The notes below the pieces were generated by a model. That model worked only from the letters and a program-made list of their open reading frames with translations. It made no database searches and was not told the DNA's origin. A stretch of 62,086 nucleotides of DNA, taken from positions 1 to 62,086 of the forward strand of contig VSPD01000010.1 in assembly GCA_009775125.1 (NCBI GenBank), in the 5' to 3' direction. Below are positions 7,572 through 16,072 of this stretch, one piece after another; the stretch's first letter is position 1, and every line of letters begins with the position of its first letter. Made by a program: the position numbers and the translations under genes. Origin of the DNA: Muribaculaceae bacterium (lineage in GTDB: Bacteria > Bacteroidota > Bacteroidia > Bacteroidales > Muribaculaceae).

Positions 7572-9020
7572 GTGCTGTTTATGAAAACAATCAACGCTAT
7601 TCTATTTATTATAATGACTGTCCTTGGCTCGCTTTGCTCTTTTGCCTGGGATAGCAAGATGTGGACTTTCGAGAAATGGGGAGAGTATGATATAATTGGA
7701 AAGAGCATTACCATCGATGGTCTTACGGCCTCATCATCCACATCGGCTAATATTGCTGATAAAGCAAGAATTTCCGTGTTGGAAACCCCGAAAGTGTTTA
7801 GCGACGATATATTCCGTGAAATATCGCTCACTCATGAATATACCTCAATTAGTGAGAAGATTACCCCTGAATATAACCATCTTAAGTTCGATATAGATGG
7901 TCCGTGCACAATATATGTCGTGGCAAATGCCACTGGGCGTGGAGGAGCTCCGGTTCTGATAATTTCGACAGGAAAATTCGACTCAACCAAGAAACAGTAT
8001 CTTAAATACGGAACAGAATCCTATTCGTGCAGATATGAAGGCACCGGCGCTACAAGGGCTTATGTGGGGATAGATGCCGGGGTTGCCTCCATCTATGCAG
8101 TGGCTGTGGTATACGACGACGAATGTATTTCTTTCAGCGATGGCACAAATAAATTTACTTGGGGCGACGAGATTAAGAATCTTCCCGTTCTCGTGAATAA
8201 TCTCAATACGGATGTCGCTTTCGCGTCGAGCGACCCTGCCGTGGCCACGGTAAATGCCGCCGGTGAGGTGGAAGTGATACATTCCGGCACAACTGTGATT
8301 TCTGCCACGGCAACTATGGATTTCCGATACTCCACAGCAAAATATACCCTCGCCATCGATAAAAAGGCAATGCCCAAGCCATCAATTTCGTTCATGAATC
8401 AGATGGTGACAATCGGTGGCGTGCCCGAGGACGTTACGGTCGAATACTCTTTGGATAATAAAACTTATACGGTGTATACCGGGCCGTTTGAACTCACGGA
8501 GGGGGCCTTCGTGATTGCGAGAGCGGTGGCTCCCGACGACAACTATTTGTCGACGATGACCGGCGTGCCGATCAAGCAGTTGGAACAGCCTGCCGTACTG
8601 CAATATAACGGTACGTTCCATTGCGTTGCCCCTGCTGTCGAGATTACGGACTCGGCACCAAAAGTGCAGATAAGTTACGACAACGGCGAAACATGGGTGG
8701 AATACAAGCGTCCTGTCACCGTGACAGAGCCTGTTGCCATTATCGCCCGTGCCACGCAAGATAGATATGTCAACAGCAAGCCGACGTCGCCTGTCGTCGT
8801 CGCGCCGCTGCGGGATGTGGTGTCGCAGAAAACAGTAGTATTGGATTATAATAGTTTCGATGCGCCTGTTGCCGATGCCGATGGATTCAGCACTTTGGCC
8901 GGTACAGACGGAGACGAGGCTACCGGGCACGGATATAAACTTGTGCTTGCCGATAAGGCGGAAACGTGGAAAAGCGGCGTTGACATGCTGCTTGCCGACG
9001 GCGCTGTCGTGAAGACATAA
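7572..9020 (+). CDS. Secreted multidomain protein, 5' part of a frameshifted gene
   Basis: A 482-residue reading frame with an N-terminal signal peptide (MKTINAILFIIMTVLGSLCSFA). A bacterial Ig-like (BIG2-type) region lies near residues 208-258 (FASSDPAVATVNAAGEVEVI). It is followed by two chitobiase C-terminal-like repeats (VEYSLDNKTYTVYTGPFELTEG and ISYDNGETWVEYKRPVTVTE; about residues 265-420). The frame stops at TAA 9018 inside what looks like a continuing domain. The frame one base back continues without a stop across the junction (coding D-I-K-A-D-V-Q-A-R) into the next reading frame. The intact protein would have about 750 residues. The stop is either a real inactivating mutation or a one-base sequencing deletion near 9015-9020. 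The native function is probably at the cell surface; the substrate is unknown. Confidence 0.7.
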   Translation: MLFMKTINAILFIIMTVLGSLCSFAWDSKMWTFEKWGEYDIIGKSITIDGLTASSSTSANIADKARISVLETPKVFSDDIFREISLTHEYTSISEKITPEYNHLKFDIDGPCTIYVVANATGRGGAPVLIISTGKFDSTKKQYLKYGTESYSCRYEGTGATRAYVGIDAGVASIYAVAVVYDDECISFSDGTNKFTWGDEIKNLPVLVNNLNTDVAFASSDPAVATVNAAGEVEVIHSGTTVISATATMDFRYSTAKYTLAIDKKAMPKPSISFMNQMVTIGGVPEDVTVEYSLDNKTYTVYTGPFELTEGAFVIARAVAPDDNYLSTMTGVPIKQLEQPAVLQYNGTFHCVAPAVEITDSAPKVQISYDNGETWVEYKRPVTVTEPVAIIARATQDRYVNSKPTSPVVVAPLRDVVSQKTVVLDYNSFDAPVADADGFSTLAGTDGDEATGHGYKLVLADKAETWKSGVDMLLADGAVVKT

Positions 9021-9028
9021 AAGCCGAT

Positions 9029-9826
9029 GTGCAGGCCCGGTTGGTAATCCCTGCCTATGAGCGGGTAAACCGCCTTACTGTATACGGATTTGTGGATGAA
9101 ATCAACATAACATCAGATTTCAGCAAAATTTCATGCGGCTGGAAAGAAGTTGACGGAATCGACCTTACAGAAGACTCCCGGAACATCCCGATATGGTATT
9201 TCAGGGAATTTAGATTTGACGGTTCTCCCCAGAAAAGTTTTGATACCCGCGTGTTCAACTTCGATGGCAAAACCGGCGAGATTACTTTTACCCCATATGG
9301 GAAGAAGATGTGTTTTGCCTTGGCTTTGGAGACGGTTGATGCCGACACGCCCTATGTGCCGGCCATTGCCGTGAACGATGCGGTTCACGATGCCGACACG
9401 CTCGATCTTGAAGGCATGGCAAAAAATGTCCGCTTCATCCCCGCAGGCTCTGCCGACGATGTCTATTACCTGTTTGAAAAGGAAGGTGCGCAGACTCGCG
9501 CATCAGAAGATGAGCCGTTGGCGACCATCGAGCATGAAGGAAAGATTTTTGCAAAGGCCGGCGAGGCAGGTATTGATGTTTCGGAAAACGGCATCTTGAC
9601 CTATTTTGCACATAATAGCGAGAAAAATCTAAAAAGCGAGGTCAGGACACTTAAAATAACAGGAGCACGTAATATTGTTTCCGGAATAGAGGAAATAGGC
9701 ACAGACCATGATGGCGATGTGAGATATTTCAACCTGCAAGGCGTGCCCGTGGACAATCCCGGCAGCGGCATCTACATCCGCATGGATGGCGACAAGGCCA
9801 CAAAAGTATTTATACGGCACAGCTGA
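9029..9826 (+). CDS. 3' part of the frameshifted secreted protein, with T9SS-like tail
   Basis: A 265-residue frame that continues the protein interrupted at 9018-9020. It has no signal peptide, and its first ATG lies within apparently coding sequence, so independent translation is unlikely to give a useful product. The body is beta-rich and includes a repeated aspartate pattern (VDADTPYV, VHDADTLDLE). The end (about residues 220-265: SGIEEIGTDHDGDVRYFNLQG, then GIYIRMDGDKATKVFI) has the arrangement of type IX secretion C-terminal signals. The two parts together should be treated as one gene that is broken in this sequence. Confidence 0.65.
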   Translation: MQARLVIPAYERVNRLTVYGFVDEINITSDFSKISCGWKEVDGIDLTEDSRNIPIWYFREFRFDGSPQKSFDTRVFNFDGKTGEITFTPYGKKMCFALALETVDADTPYVPAIAVNDAVHDADTLDLEGMAKNVRFIPAGSADDVYYLFEKEGAQTRASEDEPLATIEHEGKIFAKAGEAGIDVSENGILTYFAHNSEKNLKSEVRTLKITGARNIVSGIEEIGTDHDGDVRYFNLQGVPVDNPGSGIYIRMDGDKATKVFIRHS

Positions 9827-9864
9827 AAAGTCGGTGCATGAAATTCGTACAATCTGTGAACGCG

Positions 9865-9885
9865 GAGCGCGACCGCGCTCTTTTT
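9865..9885 (+). terminator. Intrinsic terminator of the frameshifted gene
   Basis: Perfect stem GAGCGCG (9865-9871) / CGCGCTC (9874-9880) followed by TTTTT, 39 bases after the stop codon at 9826. Confidence 0.75.
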
Positions 9886-9928
9886 AACCACAAATTTCAC
9901 AAATTGCACGGATTTCACAAATTTATTT

Positions 9929-10074
9929 GAGGGTGTGTCAAAAAAGCTGTTTATGCCGAGATTGTAGGGACGCACGGCTCGTGCGTCCGCAGATTGATAA
10001 TCAATTAATTACCAATGTGATTTCCCGGGCGCACGGGCCGTACGTCCCTACCCTTGGTATTTTGACACACCCTC
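9929..10074. repeat. Inverted-repeat element (146 bp) with 15-bp terminal repeats
   Basis: The ends GAGGGTGTGTCAAAA (9929-9943) and its exact complement (10060-10074) enclose two facing copies of a shorter palindrome (GTAGGGACGCACGG...CGTGCGTCCG at 9964-9989, and a diverged copy at about 10026-10051). No open frame lies inside. It looks like a small non-autonomous or REP-like element. Related inner palindromes occur at 30187-30281 and 59723-59748. Confidence 0.7.
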
Positions 10075-10127
10075 GAATCGAATATAAAAAAAGGTGCCGG
10101 CGCGATTTATCGCGCCCCTACCTCAGG

Positions 10128-10259
10128 TTGGCGTTATCGAACGCTCCGGCAAGCTCCGCTCCAATACCCTAATAAATAACGTTATCGCCCCCCGGGGCTG
10201 TCGCCCCGCGCTACACTATTTGTCTCCTAACGGAGACCCAATAACCGTAATTACGGGTT
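10128..10259. repeat. Dispersed repeat, copy A
   Basis: A block of about 130 bases beginning GGCGTTATCGAACGCTCCGG and including TTGTCTCCTAACGGAGAC and a CCGTAATTACGG palindrome. It recurs with small differences at 30029-30162. It contains several short hairpins and no convincing gene. With the element at 9929 it fills most of the 9827-10334 gap. Confidence 0.7.
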
Positions 10260-10294
10260 GTGCCCTTATCTATGGCTATATGATGAGAGGAGCA

Positions 10295-10333
10295 ATAAAA
10301 AAAGCAGTTTCGTTGATGAAACTGCTTTTTATT
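10295..10333 (-). terminator. Terminator downstream of the tRNA
   Basis: Stem GCAGTTT (10304-10310) / AAACTGC (10319-10325), extended by A/T pairs, with a T-run on the minus strand. It lies directly after the tRNA 3' end. Confidence 0.8.
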
Positions 10334-10334
10334 G

Positions 10335-10408
10335 TAGCGGGACTGAGAATTGAACTCAGGACCTCCGGGTTATGAATCCGACGCTCTAACCGACTGAGCT
10401 ATCCCGCC
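10335..10408 (-). tRNA. tRNA with CAT anticodon (tRNA-Met or tRNA-Ile2)
   Basis: A 74-nt cloverleaf on the minus strand. The acceptor strand GGCGGGA pairs with TCCCGCT (with a G-U first pair). The D arm is GCTC-AGTCGGTTA-GAGC, the anticodon loop TTCATAA and the T arm CTGAG-TTCAATT-CTCAG. CCA is not encoded. The CAT anticodon is read as methionine unless the C is modified to lysidine, which would make it an isoleucine tRNA. The first pair is not the mismatch typical of initiators, so an elongator tRNA is more likely. Confidence 0.93.
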
Positions 10409-10571
10409 ATTTGCGACTGCAAAGTTACGCAACAAATTTCAATTATCCAAATTTTTCTCCAAATTTTTCAAATAATCACAAAAAAATCTAAATCGAAAAA
10501 TGATTTATCATTGTTAAATAGATGTTTTATTGCCCATTCAGTCCACAATATTGTCACAAATGGAGGCATGT

Positions 10572-10603
10572 TTTGTGGTGTGAAAGGATAATTTGTAACT
10601 TTG
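10572..10603 (+). promoter_or_regulatory. Promoter of the PCMD-domain gene
   Basis: TTTG at 10572-10575 and TAACTTTG at 10596-10603 are separated by 20 bases, a standard Bacteroidetes -33/-7 arrangement. The start codon follows 16 bases later. Confidence 0.75.
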
Positions 10604-10619
10604 CGCCAAATTTTGAGAT

Positions 10620-11573
10620 ATGAAGAAAAGACTCTTAATTGCTATACTGTGTGCCGCGGCCGCGGCGACGACACACGCTGAAAAGGTTGAGCCGATTAAT
10701 TTCGGCAATTTCGACCAATGGGTCACACGTGAAATCAAGGAGTCGAAGCTCCTTGGAGGCGCTAACAAGACGATATATGAGATAGGCCCCACGCAGACTA
10801 TAACGACAGGCAAGCCGTATACAAATCTTGGCGGGTCGCCATGGGCCACGTCGAATGTGCTTGCATCGCCAATGGGCGTGACCAAGACGTCGAACGCTGT
10901 GTTTCCCGACGTTCACGGTTCGGGGAAGTGCGCCAAACTCACCACGCTGTATGAGCATTGCAAGGTGATAGGTGTGGTGAATATGGAAGTGCTTGTAGCC
11001 GGGTCGGTGTTCCTTGGCAAGATGCTCGAGCCTATCAAGAGCACGTCGAATCCTTACAGCAAGATGGAAATGGGCGTGCCGTTCACCCGCCGGCCCAAGG
11101 CTCTGCAATTCGACTATAAGCTGTTCATGCCTTCGACCGGGGAGCGGATATACAGTTCGGGTTTCGGCAAAAAGAAAACATATAAGGGCAACGACTGCGC
11201 CGAGGTGTTTATTATCCTTCAACGCCGCTGGGAAGATGCCGACGGCAATATCCACGCCAAGCGTGTGGGCACGGGGCGCGAACGCTATGCGAAGACAACC
11301 GACTGGGTGGCCGCGCACCGTATTCCCGTAGAGTACGGCGACATAAGCGGGCGTGCCGGCTTCAAGGCGTGGAAGGGGCTGATTCCGGAAGAAAAAAGCT
11401 ATTATGCCAAGAATTCCAAAGGGAAGATGGTTCCGGTGGTGGAGGAGGGCTGGGATGCGGCCGATGCCACTCCTACGCATCTTTTGGTGATGTTCTCGGC
11501 CGGGTCGGGCAGCGCTTATATCGGCACGATTGACCTTACCCTGTGGGTCGACAATGTGGCCCTCGTATATTGA
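10620..11573 (+). CDS. Exported PCMD-domain protein
   Basis: A 317-residue protein with a signal peptide (MKKRLLIAILCAAAAATTHA). The rest resembles the putative carbohydrate metabolism (PCMD) domain of Bacteroidetes: FGNFDQWVTREIKES near the front, GSPWATSNV, a beta-rich jelly-roll-like core, and the closing LWVDNVALVY. Proteins of this family are usually exported and found with polysaccharide-use loci, but no catalytic activity has been firmly assigned. It stands alone here with its own promoter and terminator. The domain is inferred from these phrases, not from a search. Confidence 0.7.
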   Translation: MKKRLLIAILCAAAAATTHAEKVEPINFGNFDQWVTREIKESKLLGGANKTIYEIGPTQTITTGKPYTNLGGSPWATSNVLASPMGVTKTSNAVFPDVHGSGKCAKLTTLYEHCKVIGVVNMEVLVAGSVFLGKMLEPIKSTSNPYSKMEMGVPFTRRPKALQFDYKLFMPSTGERIYSSGFGKKKTYKGNDCAEVFIILQRRWEDADGNIHAKRVGTGRERYAKTTDWVAAHRIPVEYGDISGRAGFKAWKGLIPEEKSYYAKNSKGKMVPVVEEGWDAADATPTHLLVMFSAGSGSAYIGTIDLTLWVDNVALVY

Positions 11574-11596
11574 TATACACGTAAGTAGAAAATAAT

Positions 11597-11627
11597 AAAG
11601 AGGCTCCCGCGCGGGAAGCCTCTTTTC
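11597..11627. terminator. Bidirectional terminator
   Basis: Stem GAGGC-TCCCGC / GCGGGA-GCCTC (11600-11622, one bulged A) with A-rich and T-rich flanks on both sides. It lies between the convergent PCMD and degP genes. Confidence 0.85.
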
Positions 11628-11648
11628 TTATTTATAGATGTATTGGTA

Positions 11649-13112
11649 TCAGTCGACGAGGGGCACGGCGTAGAATGCCTGTTTGCCGGTGGGGTAGATG
11701 CCCTTGATGAAGAGCACTTTGTCTTGGTCGGCCGACTTGATGATTGAGTCGTAGATTTTTTCGATTTCCTCGGGTGAGGAGATGCGGGCGCCGTTTACCG
11801 ACAGGATGATGAAGCCGTCGCGGATGCCGGCGTCTTTCATGCGGCCGTCTTGAAGTCCTTTCACCTGCACGCCGTGCGAGAGCTGGAGCTGTGACAGCGT
11901 TTCCTTGGGAGCCTTGGAGAAGGCGCAACCAAGGTCGGTGATTGAGCCGGGCCGGCGGATGTCGGTGTTGCCCTGGTCGTTGCGCAGCACGGCGTTTTTG
12001 TGCATTTTTTTACCGTCGCGGAAGAATGTTATGGCTATTGTCTCCCCGGGCGAGCATTTGGCAATCGCTTCTTGCACCTGGGCGGTGGTTGTGGCGGGTG
12101 TGCCGTTGAGTTCCACGATTACGTCGCCTTCTTCGAGTCCGGCCTCGCGGGCGGCAGAGCGGTCGGCCACCGAGGCCACATAGATGCCGGCGTTAACGCC
12201 CTTTATGTCCTTTTCTTTGATAAACTCGGGAGTGAGCTCGCGGAAAGAAATGCCAAGAAGCGCACGTTGGACAGTGCCGTATTGACGCAGGTCGTCGGTT
12301 ACTTTCTTTACGATGGAAGTGGGGATGGCGAATGAGCATCCGGCATATGTGCCGGTTTTGGAGTATATTGCGGCGTTGATGCCTACGAGTTCGCCATTGA
12401 GGTTGACGAGCGCGCCGCCGGAGTTGCCGGAGTTGAGGGCTGCGTCGGTCTGGATATAAGATTCGATGTTGCCTGCCGACATTGATTGGGTTGCCGAGGA
12501 GATGTTTCGAGCCTTGGCCGAGACGATGCCGGAAGTTACCGTTGATGTAAAACCGAAGGGGTTGCCTACTGCGAGCACCCATTCGCCCACATGGAGATCC
12601 TCGGAGTTGCCCATGGGGATTACGTGGAGGTTGGGGGCGTCGATTTTGATGAGGGCAAGGTCGGTGGTGGGATCGGCGCCGATAACGGTAGCGTTATAGT
12701 TGCGGTTGTCGTTAAGAGTCACTTCAAGCCTCTCTGCGTCGGCAATGACGTGGTTGTTGGTCACGATATAGCCGTCGGCCGATATAATCACGCCCGAGCC
12801 GAGACCGATTTGTCGCTGTTCCGACTCTCTCGGCTGCTGTTGCTGGCGGGGTTGTTGGCGAGGTCCGCCGAAGAAATATTCAAAGAATGGGTCGTCGAAG
12901 AATCCGCCTCCGTTGCCCATATATTGCTGTTGACGGGGTGTGGCGTAGCTTTTTACCGATACAACGCCGTTGATAGTGCTTTCGGCGGCGTTGACAAAAG
13001 CCTCCTGATTGGAGGGAGGCGCCACGGGGCTCTGTCCTGAAACCAGGGAGATGCCCATGGCGGCGGCAAGAGCACCTGTGGCAAAAATAGAAAGATAAGT
13101 TATTTTTTTCAT
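11649..13112 (-). CDS. degP: Periplasmic serine protease DegP/HtrA
   Basis: A 487-residue HtrA-type protease and chaperone that degrades or refolds misfolded envelope proteins. A signal peptide (MKKITYLSIFATGALAAAMG) leads to the periplasm. The trypsin-like domain contains H121 (VTNNHVIAD), D151 (DPTTDLALIKID) and S231 (LNSGNSGGALVN). Two PDZ domains follow, about residues 275-375 and 385-480. A Gln/Arg/Pro-rich linker with FFDDPFFEYFFGG lies at residues 66-98, corresponding to the flexible loop near the start of the protease domain. The promoter core is at 13157-13164, and it shares a terminator with the convergent PCMD gene. Confidence 0.95.
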   Translation of the reverse strand: MKKITYLSIFATGALAAAMGISLVSGQSPVAPPSNQEAFVNAAESTINGVVSVKSYATPRQQQYMGNGGGFFDDPFFEYFFGGPRQQPRQQQQPRESEQRQIGLGSGVIISADGYIVTNNHVIADAERLEVTLNDNRNYNATVIGADPTTDLALIKIDAPNLHVIPMGNSEDLHVGEWVLAVGNPFGFTSTVTSGIVSAKARNISSATQSMSAGNIESYIQTDAALNSGNSGGALVNLNGELVGINAAIYSKTGTYAGCSFAIPTSIVKKVTDDLRQYGTVQRALLGISFRELTPEFIKEKDIKGVNAGIYVASVADRSAAREAGLEEGDVIVELNGTPATTTAQVQEAIAKCSPGETIAITFFRDGKKMHKNAVLRNDQGNTDIRRPGSITDLGCAFSKAPKETLSQLQLSHGVQVKGLQDGRMKDAGIRDGFIILSVNGARISSPEEIEKIYDSIIKSADQDKVLFIKGIYPTGKQAFYAVPLVD

Positions 13113-13156
13113 AATTGCTTGTGATGGATTTTCTTTGTGTTTTTTCTATTTGACGG

Positions 13157-13164
13157 CAAATATA
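13157..13164 (-). promoter_or_regulatory. Promoter core (TATATTTG) of degP
   Basis: TATATTTG on the minus strand, 45 bases before the degP start. The rest of the 13113-13478 gap is AT-rich and otherwise holds only the two 45-bp repeats. Confidence 0.6.
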
Positions 13165-13328
13165 TGCAAATATTACATTGACAGGCCGAACTTTAACCAC
13201 AATTAGCGTTTCCGGCCTGTTCTTTAAGACTTGTTTTAAAAATAATGTAAAAAAGGAATGTTAATTATTAAAAGAATTAACCATTGTTACGAATTTTAAC
13301 TGAATATGTAATACATAATATTCCGGAA

Positions 13329-13373
13329 GCCGACATGCGCTATTTTTTTCATCGAATATTCTTCGTATATTTG
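13329..13373 (+). repeat. 45-bp direct repeat, upstream copy
   Basis: Identical over 45 bases to 13413-13457. It contains a poly-T stretch and a complete TATATTTG promoter core at 13366-13373. Confidence 0.85.
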
Positions 13374-13412
13374 ACTCAAAAAATTGGCTGCGCCACCGCG
13401 CACCGGCTTTCA

Positions 13413-13457
13413 GCCGACATGCGCTATTTTTTTCATCGAATATTCTTCGTATATTTG
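13413..13457 (+). promoter_or_regulatory. 45-bp direct repeat, downstream copy with promoter
   Basis: Second copy, 84 bases after the first. TATATTTG at 13450-13457 lies 21 bases before the ATG of the AAA/PD-(D/E)XK gene and is its likely -7 core. The duplication gives the gene two potential tandem promoters. Confidence 0.7.
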
Positions 13458-13478
13458 TAGTCCCAAAAATCTATATAT

Positions 13479-15056
13479 ATGTATATACCCGGGCCAAAAT
13501 ATCCGATTGGAATCCAATCTTTTGAAAATATCAGAGAGGGTGGATATATCTATGTCGACAAGACGCAGTATATCCCTATGCTGCTGCAAGGCAAGTATTA
13601 TTTTATGAGCCGTCCGCGCCGGTTCGGCAAGAGCTTGTTTTTGTCGACGCTCGAGGCTTATTTCCAGGGACGCAAGGACCTTTTCGAGGGGCTTGCCGTG
13701 TCGGAATGGGAGAAAGATTGGGAGACGTATCCCATTGTGCATATCGACTTCAATACAATGACCGCGACCGACTCGGGGGCTGTTTTAGACGAGTTGAAAT
13801 GGACTTTGGAAAAAATCGCGGAAGGATATGGCGTTGAGATGAACACCACATTAGGAATTGGTGTAATGTTCTCCAGCCTGCTTGATTCCCTTTGTGAAAA
13901 ATTTGGCAAAAAGGTTGTGATCCTTATCGACGAATACGACAAGGGTTTTCTCGAGGTGCTTCACGACGAGGAGCTGTTAAAAGAGGCAACAAGTAATCTG
14001 CGGCCATTTTTCAACGTGCTCAAAACGTCGGACCGCAACATCAAGTTCGCGTTCATAACCGGAGTGTCGCGTTTCCGCAACACCACAGTATTCTCCGGCT
14101 TCAATAATCCGTCAGATTTAAGCTTTGCCGAGGACTATGCCGGTTTGTTTGGCCTTACACAGGACGAGCTCGAAGGGTATTTCAAACCCGGTATCGAGGT
14201 TTTGGCTGAGAAATACGGATATGACTACGACACTATGCTCACAGTGTTGAAAAATAAATACGACGGCTATCGGTTCACAGCGGCAGAATTGTATGTCTAC
14301 AACCCTTTCAGCGTGCTCAACGTGCTCAGCAAGCGAATGCTTGAAGATGCTTGGGTGCAGTCCGGCTCATCTCGGATATTAAAGACATATTTGCGCGGGT
14401 CGCAAGTTGATTTTACTGAAATGACATCTAAATGGGTGTCGGCCAACGACCTTCAAGCTACTTATACAACGGAAAACCCCTTGTCGCTGTTTTTCCAGAC
14501 CGGCTATCTCACTATCCGTGATTTTGACGATGATGAGTACAAACTTGGAATTCCGAATCAGGAAGTTCAGACTGCGCTTGTCGAACTGGTGATACCTGAG
14601 TTTGTCGAAAATATGACCTCGACAGAAGTGGGTGATGATCAGAAACGTTTGCGGCGTGCGATAAAGAACGGCGATGTCGACGTAATGATGGAGATATTCA
14701 AGGCGATGCTGTCGTCGGTGCCCTACCACGAGATAGACACGAAGATGCTCGAGAAACATGTGCACCTGTGCATGTATATCATATTCATGATGCTTGGTGT
14801 GAGCACCAAATGCGAGATTGCGCAGTCGGGCGGCCGTGTCGACATGGTGGCGCGCACACCCTGGCGTGTCTATGTGTTTGAGTTCAAGGTCGACGGCTCC
14901 GCCGAGGATGCGCTAAGGCAAATAGACGAAAAGGGCTATGCGCTTCCTTGGTCGGGCGATGGCCTGATAGTTACGAAGATTGGCGCGAATTTCTCGTCGA
15001 CGCTGCGCACCGTCGAGTCGTGGGTATATGAAACAAATGCGGAAAAAAACTTATGA
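13479..15056 (+). CDS. AAA-ATPase-like / PD-(D/E)XK nuclease-superfamily protein
   Basis: A 525-residue member of a large paralogous family in Bacteroidales and some other anaerobes. The AAA-ATPase-like part begins YPIGIQSFENIREGGYIYVDKT, with a Walker A-like RPRRFGKSLFLST near residues 44-56 and a Walker B-like VVILIDEYD near residues 147-155. The C-terminal part carries the nuclease-superfamily core VDMVAR...VYVFEFKVDG (about residues 450-475), matching D-x(n)-E-x-K. Its biological role is not established; these genes are often multicopy. The stop codon overlaps the ruvB start (ATGA). Confidence 0.85.
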   Translation: MYIPGPKYPIGIQSFENIREGGYIYVDKTQYIPMLLQGKYYFMSRPRRFGKSLFLSTLEAYFQGRKDLFEGLAVSEWEKDWETYPIVHIDFNTMTATDSGAVLDELKWTLEKIAEGYGVEMNTTLGIGVMFSSLLDSLCEKFGKKVVILIDEYDKGFLEVLHDEELLKEATSNLRPFFNVLKTSDRNIKFAFITGVSRFRNTTVFSGFNNPSDLSFAEDYAGLFGLTQDELEGYFKPGIEVLAEKYGYDYDTMLTVLKNKYDGYRFTAAELYVYNPFSVLNVLSKRMLEDAWVQSGSSRILKTYLRGSQVDFTEMTSKWVSANDLQATYTTENPLSLFFQTGYLTIRDFDDDEYKLGIPNQEVQTALVELVIPEFVENMTSTEVGDDQKRLRRAIKNGDVDVMMEIFKAMLSSVPYHEIDTKMLEKHVHLCMYIIFMMLGVSTKCEIAQSGGRVDMVARTPWRVYVFEFKVDGSAEDALRQIDEKGYALPWSGDGLIVTKIGANFSSTLRTVESWVYETNAEKNL

Positions 15057-16072
15057 GTGAAGATTTTGACATAAGAAGCAAGGCCGCAGAGGCCGACAAG
15101 GACTTCGAGCGCGCTCTGCGGCCGGATGCGTTCTCCGCGTTCAACGGCCAGGAAAAGGTCGTGGAGAATCTGAAAATTTTCGTGCAGGCCGCTCGCATGC
15201 GCAAGGAGTCGCTCGACCATATCCTGCTGTTCGGCCCTCCCGGCTTGGGAAAGACCACGCTTTCGGGCATCATTGCCAACGAGCTTGGAGTGGGTATAAA
15301 GATAACGTCTGGTCCGGTGCTCGACAAACCCGGCGACCTTGCCGGAATCCTAACGTCGCTTGAAGAGAACGACGTGCTTTTTATCGACGAAATCCATCGT
15401 CTCAGCCCCGTTGTCGAGGAATATCTCTACTCGGCAATGGAGGATTACCGCATCGACATAATGATCGACAAAGGCCCGGGAGCGCGCACCGTGCAGCTGT
15501 CGCTTAGCCCGTTCACGCTCATTGGCGCCACCACGCGCTCGGGCTTGCTCACGTCGCCGCTTCGCGCGCGTTTCGGCATAAATTGCCATCTGGAATATTA
15601 CGACCACAATGTGCTCACGCGCATCATCAGACGGTCGGCGCAGTTGCTGCGGGTGGAATGTGACGAACAGGCAGCTCTCGAGATTGCTCTCCGCAGCCGT
15701 GGCACGCCTCGTATCGCCAACGCCTTGCTTCGTCGTGTGCGCGACTTTGCCCAGGTGAAAGGTTCCGGACGTATCGACACTGCGATAGCGCGTTATGCCC
15801 TCGAAGCTCTCAATATCGACCGTTACGGTCTCGACGAAATCGACCACAAGATACTCACCACCATTATCGCCAAATTTGGAGGAGGACCGGTAGGGCTTTC
15901 CACCATAGCCACGGCTCTTGGCGAGGATCCGGGCACAATCGAGGAGGTGTACGAGCCGTTCTTGATAAAAGAGGGATTTATCAAACGCACGCCTCGCGGA
16001 CGTGAGGTGACACCTCTGGCCTACTCGCATCTTGGCCTGAACCGCGAAGGCTCCCAGCCGTCACTGTTTTAA
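15053..16072 (+). CDS. ruvB: Holliday junction branch-migration ATPase RuvB
   Basis: A 339-residue AAA+ motor that, with RuvA, drives branch migration of Holliday junctions. Walker A is GPPGLGKTT (about residues 62-70), Walker B is LFIDEIHRL, and sensor 1 is IGATTRSG. The C-terminal winged helix is present (GLSTIATALGEDPGTIEEVYEPFLI, RTPRGR). The length is typical. It overlaps the upstream AAA/nuclease gene by four bases and runs into xerD (TAATG), so the three genes are translationally coupled. Confidence 0.98.
   Translation: MSEDFDIRSKAAEADKDFERALRPDAFSAFNGQEKVVENLKIFVQAARMRKESLDHILLFGPPGLGKTTLSGIIANELGVGIKITSGPVLDKPGDLAGILTSLEENDVLFIDEIHRLSPVVEEYLYSAMEDYRIDIMIDKGPGARTVQLSLSPFTLIGATTRSGLLTSPLRARFGINCHLEYYDHNVLTRIIRRSAQLLRVECDEQAALEIALRSRGTPRIANALLRRVRDFAQVKGSGRIDTAIARYALEALNIDRYGLDEIDHKILTTIIAKFGGGPVGLSTIATALGEDPGTIEEVYEPFLIKEGFIKRTPRGREVTPLAYSHLGLNREGSQPSLF

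Noticed and set aside
9008..9035. Programmed -1 frameshift in the secreted protein
   Set aside because: There is no X-XXY-YYZ slippery site or obvious stimulatory hairpin at the junction; a mutation or sequencing error is simpler.
10094..10375. 93-codon frame across the repeat region and tRNA
   Set aside because: It covers palindromic repeats and reads into the tRNA gene; no protein features.
13410..13742. Minus-strand frame of 110 codons opposite the AAA/nuclease gene
   Set aside because: The plus-strand gene has clear Walker-type and nuclease motifs and a promoter; the minus frame has none.
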